From Uranotaenia lowii (lineage: Eukaryota; Arthropoda; Insecta; Diptera; Culicidae), in NCBI RefSeq assembly GCF_029784155.1, contig NC_073693.1:336738023-336802022 (forward strand): a stretch of DNA of 64,000 nt. The letters are read 5' to 3'. The position numbers and the translations under genes are program-made. Positions 40,001-52,000 of the stretch are shown here, piece after piece (the stretch's first letter is position 1; every line of letters begins with the position of its first letter). The notes beneath the pieces were generated by a model. It saw only the letters and a list, made by a program, of their open reading frames with translations. It was not told the DNA's origin and made no database searches.

Positions 40001-43000
40001 GATAAGAACAAGATTCGTCACAAGAAGCGGTGGTCCCAGGTTATGTACATGTACTATCTTCTCGGGTACAGAATCATGCAGTTGAACACTTCGGCTGAGA
40101 GAAAAATGGTCATTGCCCAAAATACCTATCTATTGGCCCTGGATGGGGATATCGATTTCCAACCGCAGGCTGTCTCGTTGTTGGTAGATCGTATGAAGGT
40201 TGATCCCGATTTGGGAGCTGCCTGTGGACGAATTCATCCTGTTGGAACGGGTCCAATGGTTTGGTATCAGATCTTCGAGTACGCTATCGGTCATTGGCTG
40301 CAGAAAGCTACGGAACACGTCATTGGATGCGTTCTTTGCTCGCCGGGATGTTTTTCGCTGTTCCGAGGCCGAGCGCTGATGGAAAACTCTGTAATGAAAA
40401 AATACACGACCAAGGCTTGCCAGGCGCGACATTATGTCCAGTACGATCAGGGCGAGGATCGATGGCTGTGTACGCTGTTGTTGAAGCAGAAATTCCGCGT
40501 CGAGTATTCCGCAGCTTCCGATGCTTACACCCATGCACCGGAAGGTTTCAACGAGTTCTACAACCAAAGAAGACGTTGGGTTCCCTCGACCATTGCCAAC
40601 ATTATGGACTTGCTCGGCGATGCTAAGCGAGTGGTGAAAACGAACAACAGCATCTCGATGCCTTACATCATCTATCAGTTCATGTTGATGTTCGGTACAA
40701 TCCTTGGCCCTGGAACGATCTTCCTCATGATGGTCGGTGCTCTTGTTGCCGTCTTCCGTATCGACATCTGGACTTCTTTCCTGTGGAATGGGCTTCCCCT
40801 TGCCGGGTTCATGGCCATTTGCTACTGGATGAAGCAGAAGTACCAACTGATGGCCGCCTTCTTCATCTCAGCCATCTACTCCCTGGTCATGATGGCTGTC
40901 CTGGTCGGTATCATAATCCAAGTAATGGAGGATGGTATTATGGCTCCATCGTCTATATTCTTTCTCACGGTCGCCTTGCAAATCGTCATCACCGGCATTC
41001 TACACCCTCAAGAAATGGGCGCCTTACCGGCCGGAGTAGTCTACTACATAACCATCCCGTCGATGTACATGTTGCTGATGATCTACTCGATGTTCAACAT
41101 GAACGATGTATCCTGGGGCACCCGGGAGAATCCTGCGGAACCTGCCAAAAAAGTTGAAGAAGTCGCACCGAAGGGCAAATTTCAGAAGTTCTTAGGATAT
41201 TTGCGTTCCAACGACCCCGAAGAGGAGGGTTCGGTTAACTTTTCCGTAGCCGGACTGTTCAGCTGCCTGTTCTGTACCCATCCGAAGTCCAGCGCCGAGA
41301 AGCAACAGATGGTACAGATTGCGACTTCGCTGGCCGATATCAACACGAAGATGAAGGATCTGGAGATGTGAGTATAATTTTTGAACTGAAATCAATATTT
41401 GAGGAATTCTTGAAAATTACTTTGTTTTGGTCATTCATTGAGCTTACATATTATCAAAAATCATCGATACATATTTGATCTGTTCATCTCTCTCCTGAGT
41501 AAAATTGCTCACTCGTCCGAAGAATTGAATCTCTAAGCAGAAACAAGATTTTGTCTACACCAACACATTTGTTAAGTTTCATCTTCTCAAACGTGAGAAT
41601 TTTTTGCTTGTGTTATTCAAAATCAGCAGTAATTTTAAATTTTTCACATTCGATAGTTTCAGAATTTGAGTAAAAATGTTCAAAATGATTCGCGGATATC
41701 AGGGTTTTTTACTTTTAAAAAGAAAAAAAAAAACGACTCATCTGAAAATTTCTCAAATTATTGAGGAGACTCTCCCCTGTCCAAGGCATTATTCAGGAAA
41801 TAAATCAATAAGATCAACTTTTTTTATGAAGTTTCGCGAACAAAATAGGTAAGCGATATTTTTAAGTTCTTGCCAACCATATTTCCTAAGATCTTCAAAT
41901 TTTACATTGTTGAACTTTGCTGTGTTTAGATATCATCAAAAATGAATATTTAAAAAGAAGAATTGTGGTTTTTTTTAAATTCAGCCAAAAACAATTTTTT
42001 TTTCTTTTTGATAGGAGTTTAACCCGTTAAGGTCATTCTTCCTCGATCCAAAAACTATGTTTTGAAGTGATAAACATAAAAAAATTACCAAGGTGGTAAA
42101 GGGTCATAAATAAACAAAAAACAAGAAATAAAAAATATATATATATGAAACTAGCAGACCCGGTGAACTCCGTTTTACCATGTTAAACTTGACGTCCATT
42201 TTCAATTTTTTTTTCGCTGTTTGACTTTAAAAAAGCATCAAATTTTGAGTTGTTAATCGTCTCGCTTTTTTTTTAATATTGCCGAATGGTATCAGGCATC
42301 AAATTCTCGTTGCAAATTAGACTTTTTCAGCACTCCACGTAATTATCAAACTTGGCATGCTAAAAAAATCCACTCTTTGTAACTTGTTCCATAAACAACT
42401 ATATGTTGATAATATCTATGTTTCATTTGTGGGATACTATTGAGTTGATTTACTCCACTTTGCTCGAGTTCAGTTTAAGGTTGAAATCAAATCAAAAGTT
42501 TCTCATTAATTGGAATTTATTGCATATAAAACTTTATGGAAGATGAATTTTGAATATCGGGACAATCCTTGGAGTATTTGCCCAATATTCTGCCTTTTGC
42601 AGCACTTTCAGCTCCCGAGTAGCTATTTTTTAGAACTGAAGAAATAATAAACATTAAAGAAGATATTTTATTGAACATTTTCAAGCAGCTTTTTGTTAAC
42701 TATCCTCACCCTTGGAAGCAGTGATAATTAATATCCATATTTTCATCAAAATCATGTCCAAAAAAAAGTTCACCGTTTTTTTTTTTATTTGTTCAAGTAA
42801 AAAAGGCTAACTTAATTCTTTTGAGCATTCACCCAATTAATCAAGAAAACGATTGGTTTTGAACGGAGGAAAAATATGTTTAAATTGTTTGTTATTCAAC
42901 CGAATAACAGCATTTTCATTCTCTTTTTTTATCCTAAAGGACTTATCTGCCAATTTAATCCACTGTTTTTCTCTAGCTGAAGCATTGGAGTGTTCTAGTT

Positions 43001-46000
43001 TAAAAATTTCCTGAACAGTGTTGGAGGTGATCTGCGATTTCATTTAAGATTATATATGATTTTCTCAAGATTTAATAGATCAAAAAGAACTAATCTGTTA
43101 GGGTTACGATGATTCCATGAATTTATTCTATTTTCTGGAAATTTTAATGTTAATATGCCTTTCAAAACATTTAAGTGTCTTTTTTATTATAAATTGTAAT
43201 TTTCAATAAAGAAACATAGGGGCAAATGCAAATGGATAACACCACAGTTCAATTTGTATATTCTTCCCATTTATTGATGCAAGTGGAAAAACATTGCTCT
43301 TTTTCAGATGCGTCTGTGAAAAGATTTTAAAATAAATTTAATACTTGTCCCTGTTAGTCTTTCTAATCAACTTTCATTGATTTATCTGAAGTTTTTCTCC
43401 AGAATTAAAGAATTTCACTGAATACTGTTTTACCATAAGACCTTAATTTACAAAGACATTTTTGAATATTCGCTTCAGATTTAACACTGAGCATTTTGGA
43501 GAAAAAATTCCTAATAGGCGAGTTGCCACTTGTTTCACCGTGTAAAATGACAGGAGTTAAAATGATTTTCAACATTTTCAGGTTGAAGGACAGGCTCTTG
43601 TTCAGTTAATTTGTCTGTTCATTTTCAACGGATTTTGTTGTTGTTCTGTAAGTTTAAATGCGTATTATGAGGGCTTTTCGTTGTCGGTGCCACAATTAAA
43701 AAGAATCAAGCTGGGATTAACTTTGCGTGTATTGGGCAACATGTAGGAAACTCAACCTCCCATCATCCCCGAAATGACGTGTACTCACTCGCTTTCACAA
43801 GGTTGCAACATGCTTCCTCCCTCCTCGGATGCCTCGGAGTTGGCGGCTGACCCACTGGACATTCACCACCGGTGCGGCGATTAAAATTTGTTGGCGGCTG
43901 CTCCTTCGAATGTTTGCCACCGATGCGGCGATGAGAGGCTAACGAATTCAGCAGCTGAATCAGCGCCCTCTGATTCGGCGGAGATTGGCCCCGCCGTGGC
44001 GAAGAACTTCGGTCCGGAACGGCAGCGGTACCCTGGAATTCTTTCGTCACTGGTGCGGCGACGAAACCGAACCTTTTCGGCGGCTGTACCACCAGACGTT
44101 GTTCGCCATTGGTGCGGCGATGGAAAGCGAACCTATTCGCCTTGGCTCGCCGGGTTTTCTTCGCCACCCGTGCGGCGATGGAATGCAAGCAGTTTCGACG
44201 ATCGTCCCCGGGATTGTACGCCACTGGTGCGGCGACGAAGTTTGCTCTGGATTTGTTGACGTTTCCTTCGAATGTTGACCCCTGCTGTGGCGATGAATTC
44301 GCTTCGGTTCGGCAGCTTACCACCGTGATTCCTTCGCCATTGGTGCGGCGACGAAAAGCGAACCCTATCGGCGGTCGTGCCACCAGATGATTTTCGCCGC
44401 GGATGCGACAACGGAAAACGCCGGTATTTTCCCACCGGATCAGCGAAAGATGACCGGCGGATTCGGCGATCGTCACCGGGCCCTTTCGCCACTGGTGCGG
44501 CGACCTAAGGCCGTTCGTTTCGGCGGAGGTTGCACCGGATGTTGGGCAACTGATGAGGCAAGGAACTTCGGCGGATGCTCCACCAGATATTCGCCTGCTG
44601 TGACGGTCGGACCCTTTGCTTCAGCGGAAGTTCCTTCGGATGCTCCCTACTACGGCGACGCAATCTGGTCCGGATCGGCAGCGATATCACCAGAATCCTT
44701 ACGCCCCTGATGCGGCGACGAAATTCGCTCTGGATGCTTTCGCCTCAGGTGCGGCGATGGAGAGTAATACTATTCGCACCGATTCGCCGGGATTCTCCCA
44801 ACGGATCGGCGATAGATGGCCGGCGGATTCGGCGATCGTCCCCGCGCTCCTTCGCCACTGGTGCGGCGATCTGAGGCCCTTCGTTTCGGCGGAGGTTCCC
44901 CCGGATGTTACGCTACTGATGAGGCAGGGAGCTTCGGCGGCTGCTCAACCCGATGATCGCCTGCTGCGGCGGTCGGAGGACCTTTGCTTCGGCGGAGGTT
45001 ACGCCACAGATGCGGCAAGGAGCTTCGGTGGCTGCTCCACCCGATGATCGCCTGCTGCGGCGGTCGGAGGCCCTTTGCTTCGGTGGCGGTTCCCGGATGT
45101 TATGCCACAGATGAGGCAAGGAGCTTCGGCGGCTGCTCCTCCCGGTGATCGCCCGCTTGACGGCGATCGGAGGCCCTTTGCTTCGGCGGTGGCTTCCGGG
45201 GTGTTATGACACAGATGCGGATCGGAAAAGCCTTCAGCGACCCTTTTGCTTCTTGTTTTTCAGGCCCGAATTTCTAGCGCTCGAACTTTCTCGGCACGGT
45301 ACCCTTGGCTCTTCATTTTGTTTCGCCTGACTCGGTGCACGTCGGTAAAATGTGCACGTGGCGTGGCCCCACTCTCTCCGCGTATGTGCTGCTTCCTGAT
45401 GTGCTTGAAACGGCTCTGGCACTAATTTTCTAGGCCTACAATCAGGTATCACGCGCACTGCCACGATGTTGTTGTGGCGACCGACCGTCCCGTTTTTTCC
45501 CCGGAAACTCACTTGAAGTTTTGGCGGTTTTGCACGCTCAGTATAGTTTACTGATTTTTCCTGCACGCTCAGTTTTGTTCATTCCTTTTTTGCACGCTCC
45601 GTACCTTTTCTATATTTTTGAGTTTATTTTTCATACACGCTTGCGCTGCCTCACTGGGTTTTTGGATGAGTTATTGTTGCCAATCGCTTTAAATGTATCA
45701 AATTTGAGACTAATGACTTAAAATAAAATCAAATGCAACAAGCGCTTGATACATCTTCAGTTAAACACATTTATACATGTTCGAAAAATGTTTTAAGGCG
45801 TATTAGATTATAAAATTGTATGTAAATCTTTCCACTTTCCTTTTTTTCAAATGTCCGCAAAGATTTATACCATTATTTCATATGCATCAGTATTAGACTC
45901 ATATTTTTCAGACAACAATTCCATCTTCAATTAAAACGAACTTAAATTTTTATTTTTTTAAATCGTTTAAATGGTTTTGATTTGATCGGAATAATATCAA

Positions 46001-49000
46001 TCTGGGTCATATCGAGGCGTCATTCATTACTATGTGCTGTACAAATGATCTAGGAATCAAGAAAAAAAACACTTCTAGGCTTCATTTCGCCGCCACATGC
46101 ATTGAAATTATGCTTGGTTGAAAATGCGCGTCGAAATATTCCCACTAATCAGTATGCTAATCCATGGTTACTATCCACTCTCGACGTTTGCTCGCGACGC
46201 CTTGACCATGAAGACGAAAAACAAACCGCCCAGCGCCCAAAATAAAGAAAATCTCGAGAAAATGGATGCCATGACTTTAATTTGATTCAAATAACTACAA
46301 ATTTAATTATTGCGGACAATTGATGCGACTTTTTGTTATTTTTATTCGATATAAACCGATTTGCATGGCTACAGAATATTCTAAAAATAATTTCATTCGA
46401 ATCGTTTGGGTCATTTCGGAGGAGTAGTACTACAAACACCGTTACAAGAGAATTTTATATAATAGATAGAATTTTTTTTTAATATAAAATTCTCACTCAT
46501 GATTCTAAATTTTTTATGATCATCACTTTAAAATATAATTTTTGAATGAATTTATAAAAATAAACAATTATTCTTAAGCTTCTAAATGAACCCTTGAGAT
46601 CTGCAATACGATGTTAGATGAGAAAGATATGAATGAGATAAATGTTCATATTTTTCAAAGAATGATCCTAAACTTTTGGCCGATACACCATACTAAGAGG
46701 TGACCTCAAACTTTTGGACGATATCTTAAGTGCCTATTTCTTTAATCAAAAGCACGTTCCTCAATTTTTACACTATTTTTTTAATTGTGTTTTGCGAAGT
46801 AAACAATAAGGATTCTAATGCAACTCAAATTTTGAAACTTGGTCCAACCTACCCGAGAAGGTCGGCTTTGAACATTGAGTGCGACTTTTTCAAAAGGTTC
46901 TAACTTTGGGTTAAGTTTAAGGTACAAAACTAAAACATTATTTCTGGGCAAAATACCTCTTAAATAGCTGTTGCTAATTATCTTTCAAATGAGATCAGAA
47001 GATTTGCAATACGTCCTAAGACGGCTGAGATATGAACGATCAAAATTTGCATGTTTTTAGCGGGTGATGCTAAAATTTTGGCCGGCAGTGTACGTCCTAA
47101 ATAAGCAGTGTTTCTAATTTTAAGTTTATACGAGACTATACAAAATTACTTTGAAGTTCTTAGCCTGACAGCAATATTCTGATTCAGTTAAGCGTTCTTG
47201 GAAGACGTTCAACCAATGTCGTATAAATAGCTTAGTTATGAAAATAATATTGATGAAATTGCTTCGAAATTGCTTGATTAAAGATCATTATTTATTCATA
47301 AGAATTAATTTGACTTATATTATCCACCATATTTTCGTCTGAAATGTCCAAAGTATATAAAGATGAAGGTTTATTTTAGTTTTCAAAATAAACAAAAAAC
47401 AAATTAAAATTTAGTTGTTACTAAACAAAGGTTTTTTATGCGGTATCAAATGCATCATTTACATAGCGGATTTGAAATACTTTCTCTAGAATAACGTGAT
47501 AATCTACGAGAACCGTGGAAAATGTAAGACAAATTTAGATTACAAATTTAAATTAAAAAAAAATCTCAATTTTCAAAATAGTCAATGTTTTGGCAAGTGG
47601 ACTGTATTTTTGGATCGGTGTGTTGAAGGATGACACAACACTTCACTTAAAAGTTTTCTCGTTATTTTCTTCTATAAGATTTACATTATTAAACTTAACA
47701 ATACTTGGTAGGTTAACTTTACGATAATAGATGATAAAACGCACGCGATTCTTGAATGGAACTGAACTCCTATTGCAACGCGAGACTCTTATATTAAGCT
47801 TATCGAATGTTCTGGAATGTTCCCGGTAAGCCAGCTGGTACATAATAAGGAAGGTTCTGGAACCATCCCAGGGAAAAAAATTTAATCAAATGGAGTATAA
47901 ATTCTAGAACATTCGATAGCACGAAGGTTATTAAAACAATTGAAATTTCTAGAATGTCCTTATTTAAAGTTTTCCAAGAAATTTTTCAAGCTAGTGATAA
48001 CTAGCTTGAACAGTCGAAATTGTCAAAATTGTCAAAATTGTCAAAATTGTCAAAATTGTCAAAATTGTCAAAATTGTCAAAATTGTAAAAATTGTCAAAA
48101 TTGTCAAAATTGTCAAAATTGTCAAAATTGTCAAAATTGTCAAAATTGTCAAAATAGTCAAAATTGTCAAAATTGTCAAAATTGTCGAAATTGTCAAAAT
48201 TGTCAAAATTGTCAAAATTGTCAAAGTTGTCAAAATTGTCAAAATTGTCAAAATTGTCAAAATTGTAAAAATTGTCAAAATTGTCCAAATTGTCAAAATT
48301 TTCAAAATTGTCAAAATTGTCAAAATTGTCAAAATTGTCAAAATTGTCAAAATTGTCAAAATTGTCAAAATTGTCAAAATTGTCAAAATTGTCAAAATTG
48401 TCAAAATTGTCAAAATTGTCAAAATTGTCAAAATTGTCAAAATTGTCGAAATTGTCAATATTGTCAAAATTGTCAAAATTGTCAAAATTGTCAAAATTGT
48501 CAAAATTGTCAAAATTGTCAAAATTGTCAAAATTGTCAAAATTGTCAAAATTGTCAAAATTGTCAAAATTGTCAAAATTGTCAAAATTGTCAAAATTGTC
48601 AAAATTGTCAAAATTGTCAAAATTGTCAAAATTGTCAAAATTGTCAAAATTGTCAAAATTGTCAAAATTGTCAAAATTGTCAAAATTGTCAAAATTGTCA
48701 AAATTGTCAATATTGTCAAAATTGTCAAAATTGTCGAAATTGTCAAAATTGTCAAAATTGTCAAAATTGTCAAAATTGTCAAAATTGTCAAAATTGTCAA
48801 AATTGTCAAAATTGTCGAAATTGTCAAAATTGTCAAAATTGTCAAAATTGTCAAAATTATCAAAATTGTCAAAATTGTCAAAATTGACAAAATTGTCAAA
48901 ATAGTCAAAATTGTCAAAATTGTCAAAATTGTCAAAATTGTCAAAATTGTCAAAATTCTCAAAATTGCCAAAATTGTAAAAATTGTCAAAATTGTCAAAA

Positions 49001-52000
49001 TTGTCAAAATTGTCAAAATTGTCAAAATTGTCAAAATTGTCAAAATTGTCAAAATGGTCAAAATTGTCAAAATTGTCAAAATTGTCAAAATTGTCAAAAT
49101 TGTCAAAATTGTCAACATTGTCAAAATTGTCAAAATGGTCAAAATTGTCAAAGTGGTCAAAATTGCCAAAATATTCAAAATTGTCAAAATTGTCAAAATT
49201 GTCAAAATTGTCAAAATTGTCAAAATTGTCAAAATTGTCAAAATTGTCAAAATTGTCAAAATTGTCAAAATTGTCAAAATTGTCAAAATTGTCAAAATTG
49301 TCAAAATTGTCAAAATTGTCAAAATTGTCAAAATTGTCAAAATTGTCAAAATTGTCAAAATTGTCAAAATTGTCAAAATTGTCAAAATTGTCAAAATTGT
49401 CAAAATTGTCAAAATTGTCAAAATTGTCAAAATTGTCAAAATTGTCAAAATTGTCAAAATTGTCAAAATTGTCAAAATTGTCAAAATTGTCAAAATTGTC
49501 AAAATTGTCAAAATTGTCAAAATTGTCAAAATTGTCAAAATTGTCAAAATTGTCAAAATTGTCAAAATTGTCAAAATTGTCAAAATTGTCAAAATTGTCA
49601 AAATTGTCAAAATTGTCAAAATTGTCAAAATTGTCAAAATTGTCAAAATTGTCAAAATTGTCAAAATTGTCAAAATTGTCAAAATTGTCAAAATTGTCAA
49701 AATTGTCAAAATTGTCAAAATTGTCAAAATTGTCAAAATTGTCAAAATTGTCAAAATTGTCAAAATTGTCAAAATTGTCAAAATTGTAAAAATTGTCAAA
49801 ATTGTCAAAATTGTCAAAATTGTCAAAATTGTCAAAATTGTCAAAATTGTCAAAATTGTCAAAATTGTCAAAATTGTCAAAATTGTCAAAATTGTCCAAG
49901 TTGTCCAAGTTCTCAAAATTGTCAAAATTGTCAAAATTGTCAAAATTGTCAAAATTGTCAAAATTGTCAAAATTGTCAAAATTGTCAAAATTGTCAAAAT
50001 TGTCAAAATTGTCAAAATTGTCAAAATTGTCAAAATTGTCAAAATTCTCAAAATTGTCAAAATTGTCAAAATTGTCAAAATTGTCAAAATTGTCAAAATT
50101 GTCAAAATTGTCAAAATTGTCAAAATTGTCAAAATTGTCAAAATTGTCAAAATTGTCAAAATTGTCAAAATTGTCAAAATTGTCAAAATTGTCAAAATTG
50201 TCAAAATTGTCAAAATTGTCAAAATTGTCAAAATTGTCAAAATTGTCAAAATTGTCAAAATTGTCAAAATTGTCAAAATTGTCAAAATTGTCAAAATTGT
50301 CAAAATTGTCAAAATGGTCAAAATTGTCAAAATTGTCAAAATTGTCAAAATTGTCAAAATTGTCAAAATTGTCAAAATTGTCAAAATTGTCAAAATTGTC
50401 AAAATTGTCAAAATTGTCAAAATTGTCAAAATTTTCAAAATTGTCAAAATTGTCAAAATTGTCAAAATTGTCAAAATTGTCAAAATTGTCAAAATTGTCA
50501 AAATTGTCAAAATTGTCAAAATTGTCAAAATTGTCAAAATTGTCAAAATTGTCAAAATTGTCAAAATTGTCAAAATTGTCAAAATTGTCAAAATTGTCAA
50601 AATTGTCAAAATTGTCAAAATTGTCAAAATTGTCAAAATTGTCAAAATTGTCAAAATTGTCAAAATTGTCAAAATTGTCAAAATTGTCAAAATTATCAAA
50701 ATTGTCAAAATTGTCAAAATTGTCAAAATTGTCAAAATTGTCAAAATTGTCAAAATTGTCAAAATTGTCAAAATTGTCAAAATTGTCAAAATTGTCAAAA
50801 TTGTCAAAATTGTCAAAATTGTCAAAATTGTCAAAATTGTCAAAATTGTCAAAATTGTCAAAATTGTCAAAATTGTCAAAATTGTCAAAATTGTCAAAAT
50901 TGTCAAAATTGTCAAAATTGTCAAAATTGTCAAAATTGTCAAAATTGTCAAAATTGTCAAAATTGTCAAAATTGTCAAAATTGTCAAAATTGACAAAATT
51001 GTCAAAATTGACAAAATTGTCAAAATAGTCAAAATTGTCAAAATTGTCAAAATTGTCAAAATTGTCAAAATTGTCAAAATTGTCAAAATTGTCAAAATTG
51101 TCAAAATTGTCAAAATTGTCAAAATTGTCAAAATTGTCAAAATTGTCAAAATTGTCAAAACTGTCAAAATTGTCAAAATTGTCAAAATTGTCAAAATTGT
51201 CAAAATTGTCAAAATTGTCAAAATTGTCAAAATTGTCAAAATTGTCAAAATTGTCAAAATTGTCAAAATTGTCAAAATTGTCAAAATTGTCAAAATTGTC
51301 AAAATTGTCAAAATTGTCATTACTGTCAAAATTGTCAAAATTGTCCAAATTGTCAAAATTGTCAAAATTGTCAAAATTGTCAAAATTGTCAAAATTGTCA
51401 AAATTGCCAAATTGTCAAAATTGTCAAAATTGTCAAAAATATCAAAATCTCTCAGCTGTATGATAAAATTTAAGCATATTCTGTAAACGCAAAAACAGTT
51501 TTGGATCTGAATGTCAAAAAAAGTCCTTAAAGAAAGAAAAAAAAATGTCAGAAATGTAAAAATTTCCAAATACCACTTAAAATGTCAAAAATGTCACCAA
51601 AAAACGCATAAAATATTTTTTATCTTTATCATCAATATAAATCATCCTATTTGGAACCTTTTTTAAGGCTTCCAAATTTGTTTTTTTCTTTCCATTTCTT
51701 GTTTTAAATTTCAAAACCCTTCAAAATCAAGTTCAAAACCCTTGAAAATAATGACTTAATGAAGTGGTCTTTTAAACATAAAATGAACGGCACTTCAACT
51801 CTAAACAATTCGAATTTTAATATCAGCCTTGTTTTCCCAACCCGGCACTGCCAGTATGGTGGGATCTTTCTTGAATTGACCTCATTTAGCGCTGCAATTA
51901 CCGAAACCCTTCAAAATTGTGTCTGGAGCGCCTGGAGCGAGGATCTTTTTCGAGGAAACGCACCAAACTGCAAACAATCAAACGTCGTTTCCGGAAGCAA

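Noticed and set aside
39830..40846. Antisense frames of 96 and 238 codons within exon 7
   Set aside because: Mirror frames of the conserved catalytic exon.
43763..44476. 237-codon frame on the - strand as a gene
   Set aside because: Lies in a GC-rich minisatellite with open frames on the other strand too, and has no recognisable domain.
42152..46465. A single 4.3 kb mobile element spanning the two dispersed-repeat end motifs
   Set aside because: The end motifs are only recalled in form, no target duplication was found, and the interior has no coding region; left as a possibility in the notes.
1..51455. CRISPR-like regularity of the arrays
   Set aside because: The arrays have no spacers; they are continuous satellites, and the window is eukaryotic.
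47991..51569. 1192- and 1115-codon frames on the - strand and an 810-codon + strand frame in array C
   Set aside because: Same artefact of a period divisible by three; no unique sequence or start context.
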